NCBI GenBank assembly: GCA_036490215.1
Contig: DASXEH010000060.1
Location: 1 to 64,000, forward strand
Reading direction: 5' to 3'
DNA: 64,000 nt
Source of the DNA: JASHSH01 sp036490215
GTDB lineage: Bacteria > Pseudomonadota > Alphaproteobacteria > Rhodospirillales > Magnetospirillaceae
The notes under the pieces were generated by a model that was not told the DNA's origin, did no database searches, and saw nothing but the letters and a program-made list of their open reading frames with translations. The translations under genes were made by a program, and so were the position numbers. Below, in pieces: positions 1-7,227 of the stretch (position 1 is its first letter; each line of letters starts with the position of its first letter).

Positions 1-26
1 TTGATTTTCGGCCACTAATTCGGCTG

Positions 27-35
27 TTATCCACA
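27..35 (+). promoter_or_regulatory. DnaA box upstream of rpsB
   Basis: A perfect TTATCCACA, the consensus DnaA-binding 9-mer, lies 165 bases before the rpsB start and just upstream of the likely promoter. One box alone does not make an origin. It could couple rpsB-tsf transcription to DnaA, or be chance. A second group of DnaA-like boxes is at 41237-41265. Confidence 0.5.
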
Positions 36-57
36 CCCCTTTTCCCAGGCTTTTCCC

Positions 58-86
58 TTGCTTTTCCGGGCCGAAACCTTTAGAAA
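58..86 (+). promoter_or_regulatory. probable sigma-70-type promoter of rpsB-tsf
   Basis: A -35-like TTGCTT (58-63) and a -10-like TAGAAA (81-86) are separated by 17 bases. They lie about 110 bases before rpsB, leaving a leader long enough for S2 autoregulation. A small hairpin (TGTTGG/CCAACA, 142-159) lies in that leader. The assignment rests on motif and spacing only. Confidence 0.45.
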
Positions 87-199
87 CCGCGCCTATCTCG
101 CACGCGGGTTTTGCGGACGGCCGCCAGGTCGCTCGCTCCGGTGTTGGCTCAGGCCAACAGTTCCCGCGGAGGCTCAACCGGAAAAGTGAAGGAATTTCT

Positions 200-1003
200 A
201 TGGCTCTACCGTCCTATTCTATGCGCCAGCTCCTCGAAGCCGGCGTGCATTTCGGCCATCACACCCGTCGCTGGAATCCGAAGATGGCTCCGTACATCTT
301 CGGCATCCGTAACGGCATCCATATCATCGACCTGCAGCAGACCGTCCCGATGCTCGATCGTGGCATGCAGGCCGTGCGCGACGTCGTCGCGGGCGGCGGG
401 CGCGTGCTGTTCGTCGGCACCAAGCGCGCGGCGCAGGATCATGTCGCCGAAGCGGCCAAGAAGTGCGGCCAGTACTACGTCAACCATCGCTGGCTGGGCG
501 GCATGCTCACCAACTGGAAGACGATCTCGCAGTCGATCAAGCGCCTGCGCGATATCGAAGAGCGTCTGGCCAGCGGCGCGACCCAGGGCCTGACCAAGAA
601 GGAACAGCTCACGCTGGACCGCGAGCGCATTAAGCTCGACCGCGCGCTCGGCGGCATCAAGGAGATGGGCGGCCTGCCCGACATCATCTTCGTGATCGAC
701 ACCAACAAGGAAGCCCTCGCCGTTGAGGAAGCCAACACGCTGGAGATTCCGGTCGTGGCGATCCTCGACTCGAATTCGAGCCCCGATGGTGTCGCGTTCC
801 CGATCCCGGGCAATGACGACGCACAGCGCGCCATTCACACCTACTGCACGCTGTTCGCCGGCGCCGCCATCGACGGTATTCAGGCCGAGATGACGCGCAC
901 CGGTAAGGATACCGGCGAGTCGGCCGAGCCGATCGTCGAAGAGGTTGTGGCAGCCGAAGCTGCTCCGGCCCCGGCCGCCGAAGGCGCTGCCGTAACGGCT
1001 TAA
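200..1003 (+). CDS. rpsB: 30S ribosomal protein S2
   Basis: Structural protein of the small ribosomal subunit, needed late in 30S assembly and for S1 docking. The 267-residue product has the S2 N-terminus (LLEAGVHFGHHTRRWNPKM, from about residue 11), the central LFVGTKRAAQ and RWLGGMLTNW motifs, and PDIIFVIDTNKEALAV. The tail (about 235-267) is Ala/Glu/Pro-rich, as is common in alphaproteobacteria. The start is supported by GAAGGA 6 bases upstream. It is first in the conserved rpsB-tsf-pyrH-frr order and is followed by a strong hairpin terminator, so tsf expression probably depends on partial read-through. Confidence 0.98.
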   Translation: MALPSYSMRQLLEAGVHFGHHTRRWNPKMAPYIFGIRNGIHIIDLQQTVPMLDRGMQAVRDVVAGGGRVLFVGTKRAAQDHVAEAAKKCGQYYVNHRWLGGMLTNWKTISQSIKRLRDIEERLASGATQGLTKKEQLTLDRERIKLDRALGGIKEMGGLPDIIFVIDTNKEALAVEEANTLEIPVVAILDSNSSPDGVAFPIPGNDDAQRAIHTYCTLFAGAAIDGIQAEMTRTGKDTGESAEPIVEEVVAAEAAPAPAAEGAAVTA

Positions 1004-1026
1004 GGCCTGCGCCGATCGAAAGAATC

Positions 1027-1062
1027 GCGCGCCCGGGCCATTGGTCCGGGCGCGCTGTTTTT
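1027..1062 (+). terminator. intrinsic terminator between rpsB and tsf
   Basis: A perfect 10-bp GC stem, GCGCGCCCGG with CCGGGCGCGC, closes a 9-base loop and is followed by TGTTTTT. It lies between the rpsB stop and the tsf start. It probably attenuates so that S2 and EF-Ts are made in different amounts. Confidence 0.85.
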
Positions 1063-1090
1063 AATCAAGACCGTAATCAAGAGGGCTTCG

Positions 1091-2014
1091 ATGGCTGAAA
1101 TTACCGCATCCTTGGTGAAGGATCTGCGCGAGAAGACTGGCGCGGGCATGATGGACTGCAAGAAGGCGCTCGCTGAAACCAGCGGCGACCTGGAAGCCGC
1201 GGTCGATTGGCTGCGTAAGAAGGGCCTGTCGGCCGCCGCTAAGAAGTCGGGCCGCGTGGCCGCCGAAGGTCTAGTCGCTGTCACCGCGTCGGGCCCTAAA
1301 GGCGCCGTGGTCGAAGTCAACGCCGAGACCGACTTCGTCTCGCGCAACGAACAGTTCCAGGGCTTCGTGAAGATGGCCGCCGAGACGGCGCTGGCCAAGG
1401 GCGATGACGTCGCCGCGCTGAAGGTCGCTCCCGCGCCGGGCGGCAAGAGCGTCGAAGAGACGCTGACCAGTCTGATCGCCACCGTCGGCGAGAACATGAC
1501 CTTCCGCCGCGCTAAGTCCGTGGCGGTGAAGCAGGGCGTGGTCGCCAGCTATATGCACAGCGCCGTCGCTCCGGGCCTGGGCCGCATCGGCGTACTCGTC
1601 GCTCTCGAATCGACCGGCGATGCCGCGAAGCTGGCCGAAGTCGGCAAGCAGATCGCGATGCATATCGCGGCCGCCAATCCGCAGTTCCTCAGCGTCGCCT
1701 CGGTCGATCCGGCCGCGGTGGCGCGCGAGCGCGCGGTGCTGACCGAACAGGCCGCCACCTCGGGCAAGCCGCCCGCGGTCATCGAGAAGATGGTCGAAGG
1801 CCGCATCCGCAAGTACTACGAGGAAGTGGTTCTGCTCGAGCAGGTCTTCGTCATCGACGGCGAGACCAAGGTCTCGAAGATCGTCGAGAACGCGGCAACG
1901 GCCGCCGGCGCCCCGATCACGGTGACGGAATTTGTCCGTTTCGCGCTGGGCGAGGGCATCCAGAAAGAGACCAAGGACTTCGCCGCTGAAGTCGCGGCGC
2001 AGCTGAGCCACTAA
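1091..2014 (+). CDS. tsf: elongation factor Ts
   Basis: Guanine-nucleotide exchange factor that regenerates EF-Tu-GTP in the cytoplasm. The 307-residue protein has the N-terminal UBA-like helix bundle with VKDLREKTGAGMMDCKKAL (residues 9-27) and the EF-Tu-contacting TDFVSRNEQF in the core. Two core subdomains follow, the second starting near PQFLSVASVD. Length and order match the family. The ATG is preceded by AAGAGGG. It sits downstream of the rpsB terminator and upstream of pyrH, as in most proteobacteria. Confidence 0.98.
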   Translation: MAEITASLVKDLREKTGAGMMDCKKALAETSGDLEAAVDWLRKKGLSAAAKKSGRVAAEGLVAVTASGPKGAVVEVNAETDFVSRNEQFQGFVKMAAETALAKGDDVAALKVAPAPGGKSVEETLTSLIATVGENMTFRRAKSVAVKQGVVASYMHSAVAPGLGRIGVLVALESTGDAAKLAEVGKQIAMHIAAANPQFLSVASVDPAAVARERAVLTEQAATSGKPPAVIEKMVEGRIRKYYEEVVLLEQVFVIDGETKVSKIVENAATAAGAPITVTEFVRFALGEGIQKETKDFAAEVAAQLSH

Positions 2015-2029
2015 TATTGCGATGGGGGC

Positions 2030-2057
2030 GCGGGGCGGGATGTTTTCCCGGCCCCGC
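2030..2057 (+). terminator. hairpin after tsf
   Basis: A GC-rich hairpin pairs GCGGGGC and GGGA with TCCC and GCCCCGC, with one unpaired G, shortly after the tsf stop. It lacks a T-run, so it may be a pause site or 3'-end stabiliser rather than a full terminator. pyrH starts 115 bases further on and may have its own promoter (TATCAT at 2110-2115 could be a -10). Confidence 0.45.
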
Positions 2058-2171
2058 AACCCTTTATGACCGTTAGATAAAAGCAAGGCGACAGCCCTGC
2101 TAAATCGTGTATCATCGCCGACCAACGGTATGGCCGGTTAACGGCCTTTTCCCCGCCCCAGGGACGAATGC

Positions 2172-2906
2172 ATGGCTTCTAAGCCCCTCTACAATCGCGT
2201 CATGATCAAGATTTCGGGGGAGGGGCTGATGGGCGGCCGTGAATTCGGCCTCGACGGCCCCACCGTCACCCGCATCGCCCGCGAAATCCATGCCGTTGTC
2301 GAAACCGGCGTTCAGGTTTGCCTGGTCATCGGCGGCGGCAATATCTTCCGCGGGATCAAGGGCGCAGCCGAAGGCATGGAACGGACCAGCGCCGACTATA
2401 TGGGCATGCTGGCCACGGTGATTAACGCGCTGGCGCTGCAAAATGCCGCCGAACGGGTCGGCTTGCAGACCCGCGTCCAGTCGGCCATTTCCATGGACAT
2501 GATCTGCGAGCCCTATATCCGCCGCCGCGCCATCCGGCATATGGAAAAGGGCCGGATCGTCATTTTCGCCGCCGGAACCGGCAATCCGTTCTTCACCACC
2601 GACACGGCTGCTGCTTTGCGCGCCGTCGAAATGCAATGTGACGTGCTGGTGAAGGCGACCCAGGTCGATGGCGTCTATTCCGCCGATCCGCGCAAGGTGC
2701 AGGACGCCGAGCGTCACGAACGCCTGACCTTCACCGATGTGCTGACCCGCGATCTGCAGGTGATGGACGCAACCGCCATCGCCCTGTGCCGCGAAAACAA
2801 TCTGCCGATCCTCGTATTTAACTTGCACGAGGAAGGGGCCTTCTCGCAGGTTCTGACCGGTGGGGGCCGCTACACGATCATCCAAAACAGCACCGAAGGA
2901 AACTGA
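2172..2906 (+). CDS. pyrH: UMP kinase
   Basis: Phosphorylates UMP to UDP in pyrimidine nucleotide synthesis. It is the bacterial hexameric type of the amino-acid-kinase fold. The 244-residue protein shows the N-terminal KISGEGLMG loop, VCLVIGGGNIFRG (phosphate binding), the ADYMGMLATVINALAL helix, the AAGTGNPFFTTDTAAALRA acceptor segment, and KATQVDGVYSADP. Length is typical. The frr start follows its stop by one base, so the two are co-translated. Confidence 0.97.
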   Translation: MASKPLYNRVMIKISGEGLMGGREFGLDGPTVTRIAREIHAVVETGVQVCLVIGGGNIFRGIKGAAEGMERTSADYMGMLATVINALALQNAAERVGLQTRVQSAISMDMICEPYIRRRAIRHMEKGRIVIFAAGTGNPFFTTDTAAALRAVEMQCDVLVKATQVDGVYSADPRKVQDAERHERLTFTDVLTRDLQVMDATAIALCRENNLPILVFNLHEEGAFSQVLTGGGRYTIIQNSTEGN

Positions 2907-2907
2907 C

Positions 2908-3474
2908 GTGGCCGCCAGCTATGCCGATCTCAAAAAGGACATAAAGCGGCGTATGGATAGCGCCGTGGACGTTGTGAAGAAAGAATTCGCCGGCCTGCGG
3001 ACAGGCCGTGCCTCGACGGCACTGCTCGACCCGGTGGTCGTCGACGCCTATGGCAGTCAGTTGCCGCTGATCCAAGTCGGCAATATCAACGTTCCCGAAC
3101 CGCGCATGATCACCGTTCAGGTCTGGGATAAGGGGATGGTGAAGGCGGTGGAAAAGGCGATCCGCGATGCCGGCCTTGGCCTCAATCCTGCTGCCGACGG
3201 CCAGCTGGTGCGCGTTCCGATTCCCGCGCTGAACGAAGAGCGCCGCAAGGAGCTGCAGAAGATCGCCGGCAAATATGCCGAGCAGGCCCGTATCTCCGTG
3301 CGCAACGTGCGCCGCGACGGGATGGAAGCGCTGAAGAAGCTCGAAAAGGATGGGATCATCTCGCAGGACGAGCACCGCCATAACGACAAGGAGGTGCAGA
3401 CCATGACCGACGAGACGATCAAGCACATCGACGAAGCGCTTGCCACCAAAGACAAGGAAATCATGCAGGTCTGA
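2908..3474 (+). CDS. frr: ribosome recycling factor
   Basis: Splits post-termination ribosomes together with EF-G. The start is the GTG one base after the pyrH stop, with GAAGGA upstream, giving 188 residues, close to the usual 185. An upstream in-frame ATG at 2860 lies inside pyrH and is less likely. The protein shows KEFAGLRTGRAS near residue 25, the domain II hinge region, NVPEPRMITVQVWD, and a C-terminal helix with RVRRDG-like NVRRDGMEALKKLEKDG. uppS begins two bases after the stop. Confidence 0.97.
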   Translation: MAASYADLKKDIKRRMDSAVDVVKKEFAGLRTGRASTALLDPVVVDAYGSQLPLIQVGNINVPEPRMITVQVWDKGMVKAVEKAIRDAGLGLNPAADGQLVRVPIPALNEERRKELQKIAGKYAEQARISVRNVRRDGMEALKKLEKDGIISQDEHRHNDKEVQTMTDETIKHIDEALATKDKEIMQV

Positions 3475-3476
3475 GC

Positions 3477-4205
3477 ATGGAGGCCGTAAAAACCAAATCG
3501 GATGCCCAAGCGCCGGTCCATGTCGCGATCATCATGGATGGCAATGGGCGCTGGGCCAAGGCGCGCGGCTTGCCGCGCATCGCCGGGCATCGGCGTGGCG
3601 CCGAGGTGGTTAAGGAGACGGTGCGTGCCGCGGGCGAGTTGGGCGTCGGCTATCTGACGCTGTTCGGCTTCTCGTCCGAGAACTGGAAGCGTCCGCTGGC
3701 CGAAGTGCAGGACCTGATGGGGTTGCTGCGCATCTATCTGCGCAGCGAAGTTGCCGAACTCCATCGCAATGGTGTGCGCTTCCGCGTGGTCGGCGACCGG
3801 TCGCGGCTGGCGCCCGACACGATCGCGCTGATCGAAGAAGCCGAGGCACTGACGGCGTCCAATGGCGGACTCGCGCTGACCTTAGCGCTCAGTTACGGCG
3901 GCCGCCAAGAGATCGTTCACGCGGCGCGGCGTCTGGCCGAAGACGTGAAAGCCGGCAAACTCGATCCGGCGGCGATCGACGAAGAGGCCTTCGCCGGCCG
4001 TCTGTTCACCGCCGATATTCCCGATCCGGATTTGATGATCCGCACCAGCGGCGAAATGCGCATCTCGAACTTCCTGCTGTGGCAGAGCGCTTACGCCGAG
4101 TTCGCGTTCCTCGACGTGTTGTGGCCCGACTTCACGCGCCGCCATCTCGAACAGGCGCTCGATGACTTCCAGGGGCGCGAGCGCCGCTGGGGCGGCATCG
4201 GCTGA
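3477..4205 (+). CDS. uppS: isoprenyl transferase (undecaprenyl diphosphate synthase)
   Basis: cis-Prenyltransferase that condenses farnesyl diphosphate with isopentenyl diphosphates to make the C55 lipid carrier for peptidoglycan and O-antigen. The 242-residue protein has the catalytic HVAIIMDGNGRWAKARGLPR block (residues 14-33, with the catalytic Asp of MDGNGRW), GHRRGAE, the LFGFSSENWKRP loop and the C-terminal PDPDLMIRTSGEMRISNFLL metal/IPP-binding region. It directly follows frr and precedes cdsA and dxr, the usual envelope-precursor order. Confidence 0.96.
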   Translation: MEAVKTKSDAQAPVHVAIIMDGNGRWAKARGLPRIAGHRRGAEVVKETVRAAGELGVGYLTLFGFSSENWKRPLAEVQDLMGLLRIYLRSEVAELHRNGVRFRVVGDRSRLAPDTIALIEEAEALTASNGGLALTLALSYGGRQEIVHAARRLAEDVKAGKLDPAAIDEEAFAGRLFTADIPDPDLMIRTSGEMRISNFLLWQSAYAEFAFLDVLWPDFTRRHLEQALDDFQGRERRWGGIG

Positions 4206-4213
4206 GAGATCGC

Positions 4214-4855
4214 GTGCTTCGTCAGCGCATCATTTCTTCAGTGATTCTGGCGCCGGTGGCGATCCTTGCCACATGGTGGGGGTCGTGGGCCTTCGCGCTG
4301 CTCGTCGCCGTGGGCGCGGTGATCGCCGCCTGGGAGTGGACGCGTCTGGTCAGCTGGTCGCCGGGTTGGGTCGCGGCCGGCGTGGTCTATATCGGCGTGC
4401 CGGTGCTGTCTATCCTCTGGCTGCGCGGCCAGGACCGTGAGACGGCCTTCTGGCTTCTCCTCGTCGTGTGGGCAACCGATATTGTCGCCTATGCTGCCGG
4501 CCGGATCATCGGCGGGTGGAAGCTGATGCCGCGCGTCAGCCCCAAGAAAACCTGGGCCGGGCTGATCGGCGGTACGATCGGTGCGGCGATTGTCGGCGGG
4601 GCCACCGCCGCGGTGCTGCATTTGGCGATCGAACCTTGGATGTTGGCCGGCGCCAGCGCGATCCTGGCCTTGATCGCCCAGGCGGGCGATCTGCTCGAGT
4701 CGGCGGTGAAGCGTCATTTCGACGCCAAGGACTCGAGCGCGCTGATCCCCGGTCATGGTGGCATCCTCGATCGCATCGATGGGCTGCTGGCGGCGGCGCC
4801 GGCGGCGGCCGTGTTCTGTCTGGCGTTGGGCGGAGGCATCACCGCATGGCGATGA
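4214..4855 (+). CDS. cdsA: phosphatidate cytidylyltransferase (CDP-diglyceride synthase)
   Basis: Integral membrane enzyme making CDP-diacylglycerol from phosphatidate and CTP. At 213 residues it is shorter than the usual 260-285. It begins in a hydrophobic segment (LRQRIISSVILAPVAILATWWG), so the loss is mainly in membrane segments, not the active site. The family signature is intact near the end (SAVKRHFDAKDSSALIPGHG, then GILDRIDG). The stop overlaps the dxr start by 10 bases, implying translational coupling. A membrane CDP-diacylglycerol pyrophosphatase is encoded at 41827. Confidence 0.93.
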   Translation: MLRQRIISSVILAPVAILATWWGSWAFALLVAVGAVIAAWEWTRLVSWSPGWVAAGVVYIGVPVLSILWLRGQDRETAFWLLLVVWATDIVAYAAGRIIGGWKLMPRVSPKKTWAGLIGGTIGAAIVGGATAAVLHLAIEPWMLAGASAILALIAQAGDLLESAVKRHFDAKDSSALIPGHGGILDRIDGLLAAAPAAAVFCLALGGGITAWR

Positions 4856-6078
4856 CGCCGACAGTTCATCCCGCCGCGCCATCCTCGCCGCGTCCCGCGC
4901 CGAAGGGCGACGTGCGCAGCGTGACGGTTCTCGGCAGTACCGGTTCGGTCGGTTGCAACACCGTGGACCTGATCGAGCGCGAGCCCGACAAGTTCCGCGT
5001 CGAAGCGCTGGTCGCCAACACATCGGTTGAGCGTCTGGCCGATCAGGCGCGGCGTCTGCGCCCGGCGATGGTCGTGGTTGCCGATGAGAGCGCCTATCCG
5101 GCGCTGAAGGATGCACTGGCCGGCGTCGATGTCGAAATCGGCGCGGGTCCGTCGGCGGTGATGGAAGCCGCGATGCGGCCGGCCGAATGCGTCATGGCGG
5201 CGATCGTCGGCGCGGTCGGGCTACAGCCGACCCTGGCGGCGGTGCGGCGTGGCGCGATCGTCGGGCTGGCCAACAAAGAAACGCTGGTCTGCGCCGGCGA
5301 TCTGGTGATGGCCGAGGTAGAGCGCGCCGGTGCGACGCTGGTGCCGGTCGATTCGGAACACTCCGCCATCTTCCAGGTGTTCGACTTCGAGCAGAAAGAG
5401 CGCGTCGACCGCATTATCCTGACCGCTTCGGGCGGACCGTTCCGTCTGGCGACGCAAGGCGAGATGGCCTGCGCGACGCCGGAGCAGGCGGTCGCCCATC
5501 CCGTCTGGGATATGGGCGCTAAGATCTCGATCGATTCGGCGACGATGATGAACAAGGGCCTCGAAGTGATCGAGGCGTTCCATCTCTTCGGCATGCCCGA
5601 GCCCAAGATCGACATTCTCGTGCATCCCCAATCGGTGGTGCACAGCATGGTCGAATATATCGACGGCTCGGTCCTGGCCCAGCTCGGCACGCCCGATATG
5701 CGCATGCCGATCTCGCTGGCGCTGGGCTGGCCGCGGCGCATGGCGACGCCGAGCAAGCGGCTCGATCTTGCTGCCGTCAGCACGCTGACCTTCGAAGCGC
5801 CCGATCCGGATCGCTTCCCGGCGCTGCGCATCAGCCGTGCGGCTCTGCGTGCCGGCGGCGTGGCGGCGCTGGTCTGCAATGCAGCCAATGAAATCGCGGT
5901 GCGCGCGTTTCTCGACCGCCAGATCGGCTTTCTCGATATCTGCCGCGTGGTCGAGGATACGGTTGCGATGATGGCCGGGGCTAAGGCGGCCAATCTCGAC
6001 GAAATCCTGCAATGGGACGAAGAAGCTCGGGGGCGGGCGCACGACCGTATCGCGCGGATCAATGGTGGGCGTAAGTAG
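4846..6078 (+). CDS. dxr: 1-deoxy-D-xylulose 5-phosphate reductoisomerase
   Basis: NADPH-dependent first committed step of the MEP isoprenoid pathway, and the target of fosmidomycin. The ATG at 4846 (product begins MAMTPTVHPA) gives 410 residues; a second in-frame ATG at 4852 is possible. Earlier codons read through cdsA and are rejected. The Rossmann motif VTVLGSTGSVG starts near residue 27. GLANKETLVCAG, VPVDSEHSAIFQ (metal-binding Asp/Glu), TASGGPFR and MNKGLEVIEA follow. An Fsr-type MFS pump is encoded 41 kb away at 46019. Confidence 0.96.
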   Translation: MAMTPTVHPAAPSSPRPAPKGDVRSVTVLGSTGSVGCNTVDLIEREPDKFRVEALVANTSVERLADQARRLRPAMVVVADESAYPALKDALAGVDVEIGAGPSAVMEAAMRPAECVMAAIVGAVGLQPTLAAVRRGAIVGLANKETLVCAGDLVMAEVERAGATLVPVDSEHSAIFQVFDFEQKERVDRIILTASGGPFRLATQGEMACATPEQAVAHPVWDMGAKISIDSATMMNKGLEVIEAFHLFGMPEPKIDILVHPQSVVHSMVEYIDGSVLAQLGTPDMRMPISLALGWPRRMATPSKRLDLAAVSTLTFEAPDPDRFPALRISRAALRAGGVAALVCNAANEIAVRAFLDRQIGFLDICRVVEDTVAMMAGAKAANLDEILQWDEEARGRAHDRIARINGGRK

Positions 6079-7212
6079 ATGGTTCAGCTTCTGATCGATT
6101 TCTGGGACTACGTGGTGGTCTTCCTGGTGGTCATCACGGTGATCGTTTTCGTGCACGAATTGGGGCACTACCTGATCGCGCGCGCCAACGGTGTGCGCGT
6201 CGAGACCTTCTCGATCGGCTTCGGCCCGGAATTGTTCGGCTTCACGGCGAAGTCGGGCACGCGGTGGAAGTTCAGCCTGCTGCCGCTGGGCGGCTATGTC
6301 CGCATGTTCGGCGACATGGACGGGCCGGGCGACGGCGAGGACAAGGTTGCCGCGATGACGCCCGAGGAGCGGGCCGTCGCCTTCCGCACCAAGAAGGTCT
6401 ATCAGCGCGCCTCGATCGTGGTGGCCGGACCGCTGATCAATTTCGTCTTCGGCATCTTCCTCTTGGCCCTGCTGTTCATGATCTATGGCGAACAGCGCAT
6501 CCCGCCGGTTGTCGGCGCGGTGATCACAGGCAGCGCCGCCGAGCAGGCCGGCCTGAAGCCTGGCGATAAGGTATTGATCGCCAACGGCGATACGGTTTCG
6601 ACCTTCGGCGATCTGCAGGTGATCGTGCAGACCACGGTCGGCGAGCCTGTACAACTGCTGATCGAACGCGACGGCAAGGATCAGACGATCACGGTGCAGC
6701 CGCGCCTGACGGATATGGCCGATTCGTCGGGCCATACCCAGAAAGTGCCGATCCTGGGCGTGACCCCGCCCAAGGACGCCGCCGTCATCATTCATCATAA
6801 TCCGCTGAGCGCGCTCGTGGCCGGGGTGAACAAGACCCGCCAGATCGTCGGCATCAATCTCAAGGCGATCGGGCAGATTGTTACAGGACGGCGTGACACG
6901 GATCAGTTGAGCGGTCCCGTCGGTATTGCCAAACAGGTTGGGCAGGCGGCCCGGCTGGGGCTGCAGGGGATCCTGTTTTTTGCTGCCTATATCTCTATTA
7001 ATCTTGGACTTTTCAATCTGTTCCCGATTCCGTTGCTCGACGGCGGACACCTGCTGTTCTATTGTGTTGAGGCTGTCCTGGGGCGCCCCCTCGGACCGCG
7101 TGCGCAAGAGTATGGCTTTCGCTTAGGCTTGTTTCTGGTTTTGGCCCTGATGATCCTTGCCACAGGTAACGACCTGGGAGTGTGGAAGTTCATTAGAGGT
7201 ATCGTGTCCTGA
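6079..7212 (+). CDS. rseP: RIP (site-2) zinc metalloprotease
   Basis: Inner-membrane intramembrane protease of the RseP/MmpA family, which cleaves anti-sigma or cell-cycle membrane proteins. The zinc motif HELGH is at residues 26-30 inside the first membrane helix. A single PDZ domain follows (about 140-200, containing GSAAEQAGLKPGDKVLIANG). NLFPIPLLDGGHLLFY near residue 315 carries the third metal ligand. The protein has 377 residues, typical for alphaproteobacteria (one or two PDZs). It starts right at the dxr stop and precedes bamA. Confidence 0.95.
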   Translation: MVQLLIDFWDYVVVFLVVITVIVFVHELGHYLIARANGVRVETFSIGFGPELFGFTAKSGTRWKFSLLPLGGYVRMFGDMDGPGDGEDKVAAMTPEERAVAFRTKKVYQRASIVVAGPLINFVFGIFLLALLFMIYGEQRIPPVVGAVITGSAAEQAGLKPGDKVLIANGDTVSTFGDLQVIVQTTVGEPVQLLIERDGKDQTITVQPRLTDMADSSGHTQKVPILGVTPPKDAAVIIHHNPLSALVAGVNKTRQIVGINLKAIGQIVTGRRDTDQLSGPVGIAKQVGQAARLGLQGILFFAAYISINLGLFNLFPIPLLDGGHLLFYCVEAVLGRPLGPRAQEYGFRLGLFLVLALMILATGNDLGVWKFIRGIVS

Positions 7213-7227
7213 TGGTTTGATGGTCTC

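Noticed and set aside
4214..4855. cdsA as a truncated pseudogene
   Set aside because: It is short, but the CdsA signature at the C-terminus is complete and the frame is open with coupling to dxr.
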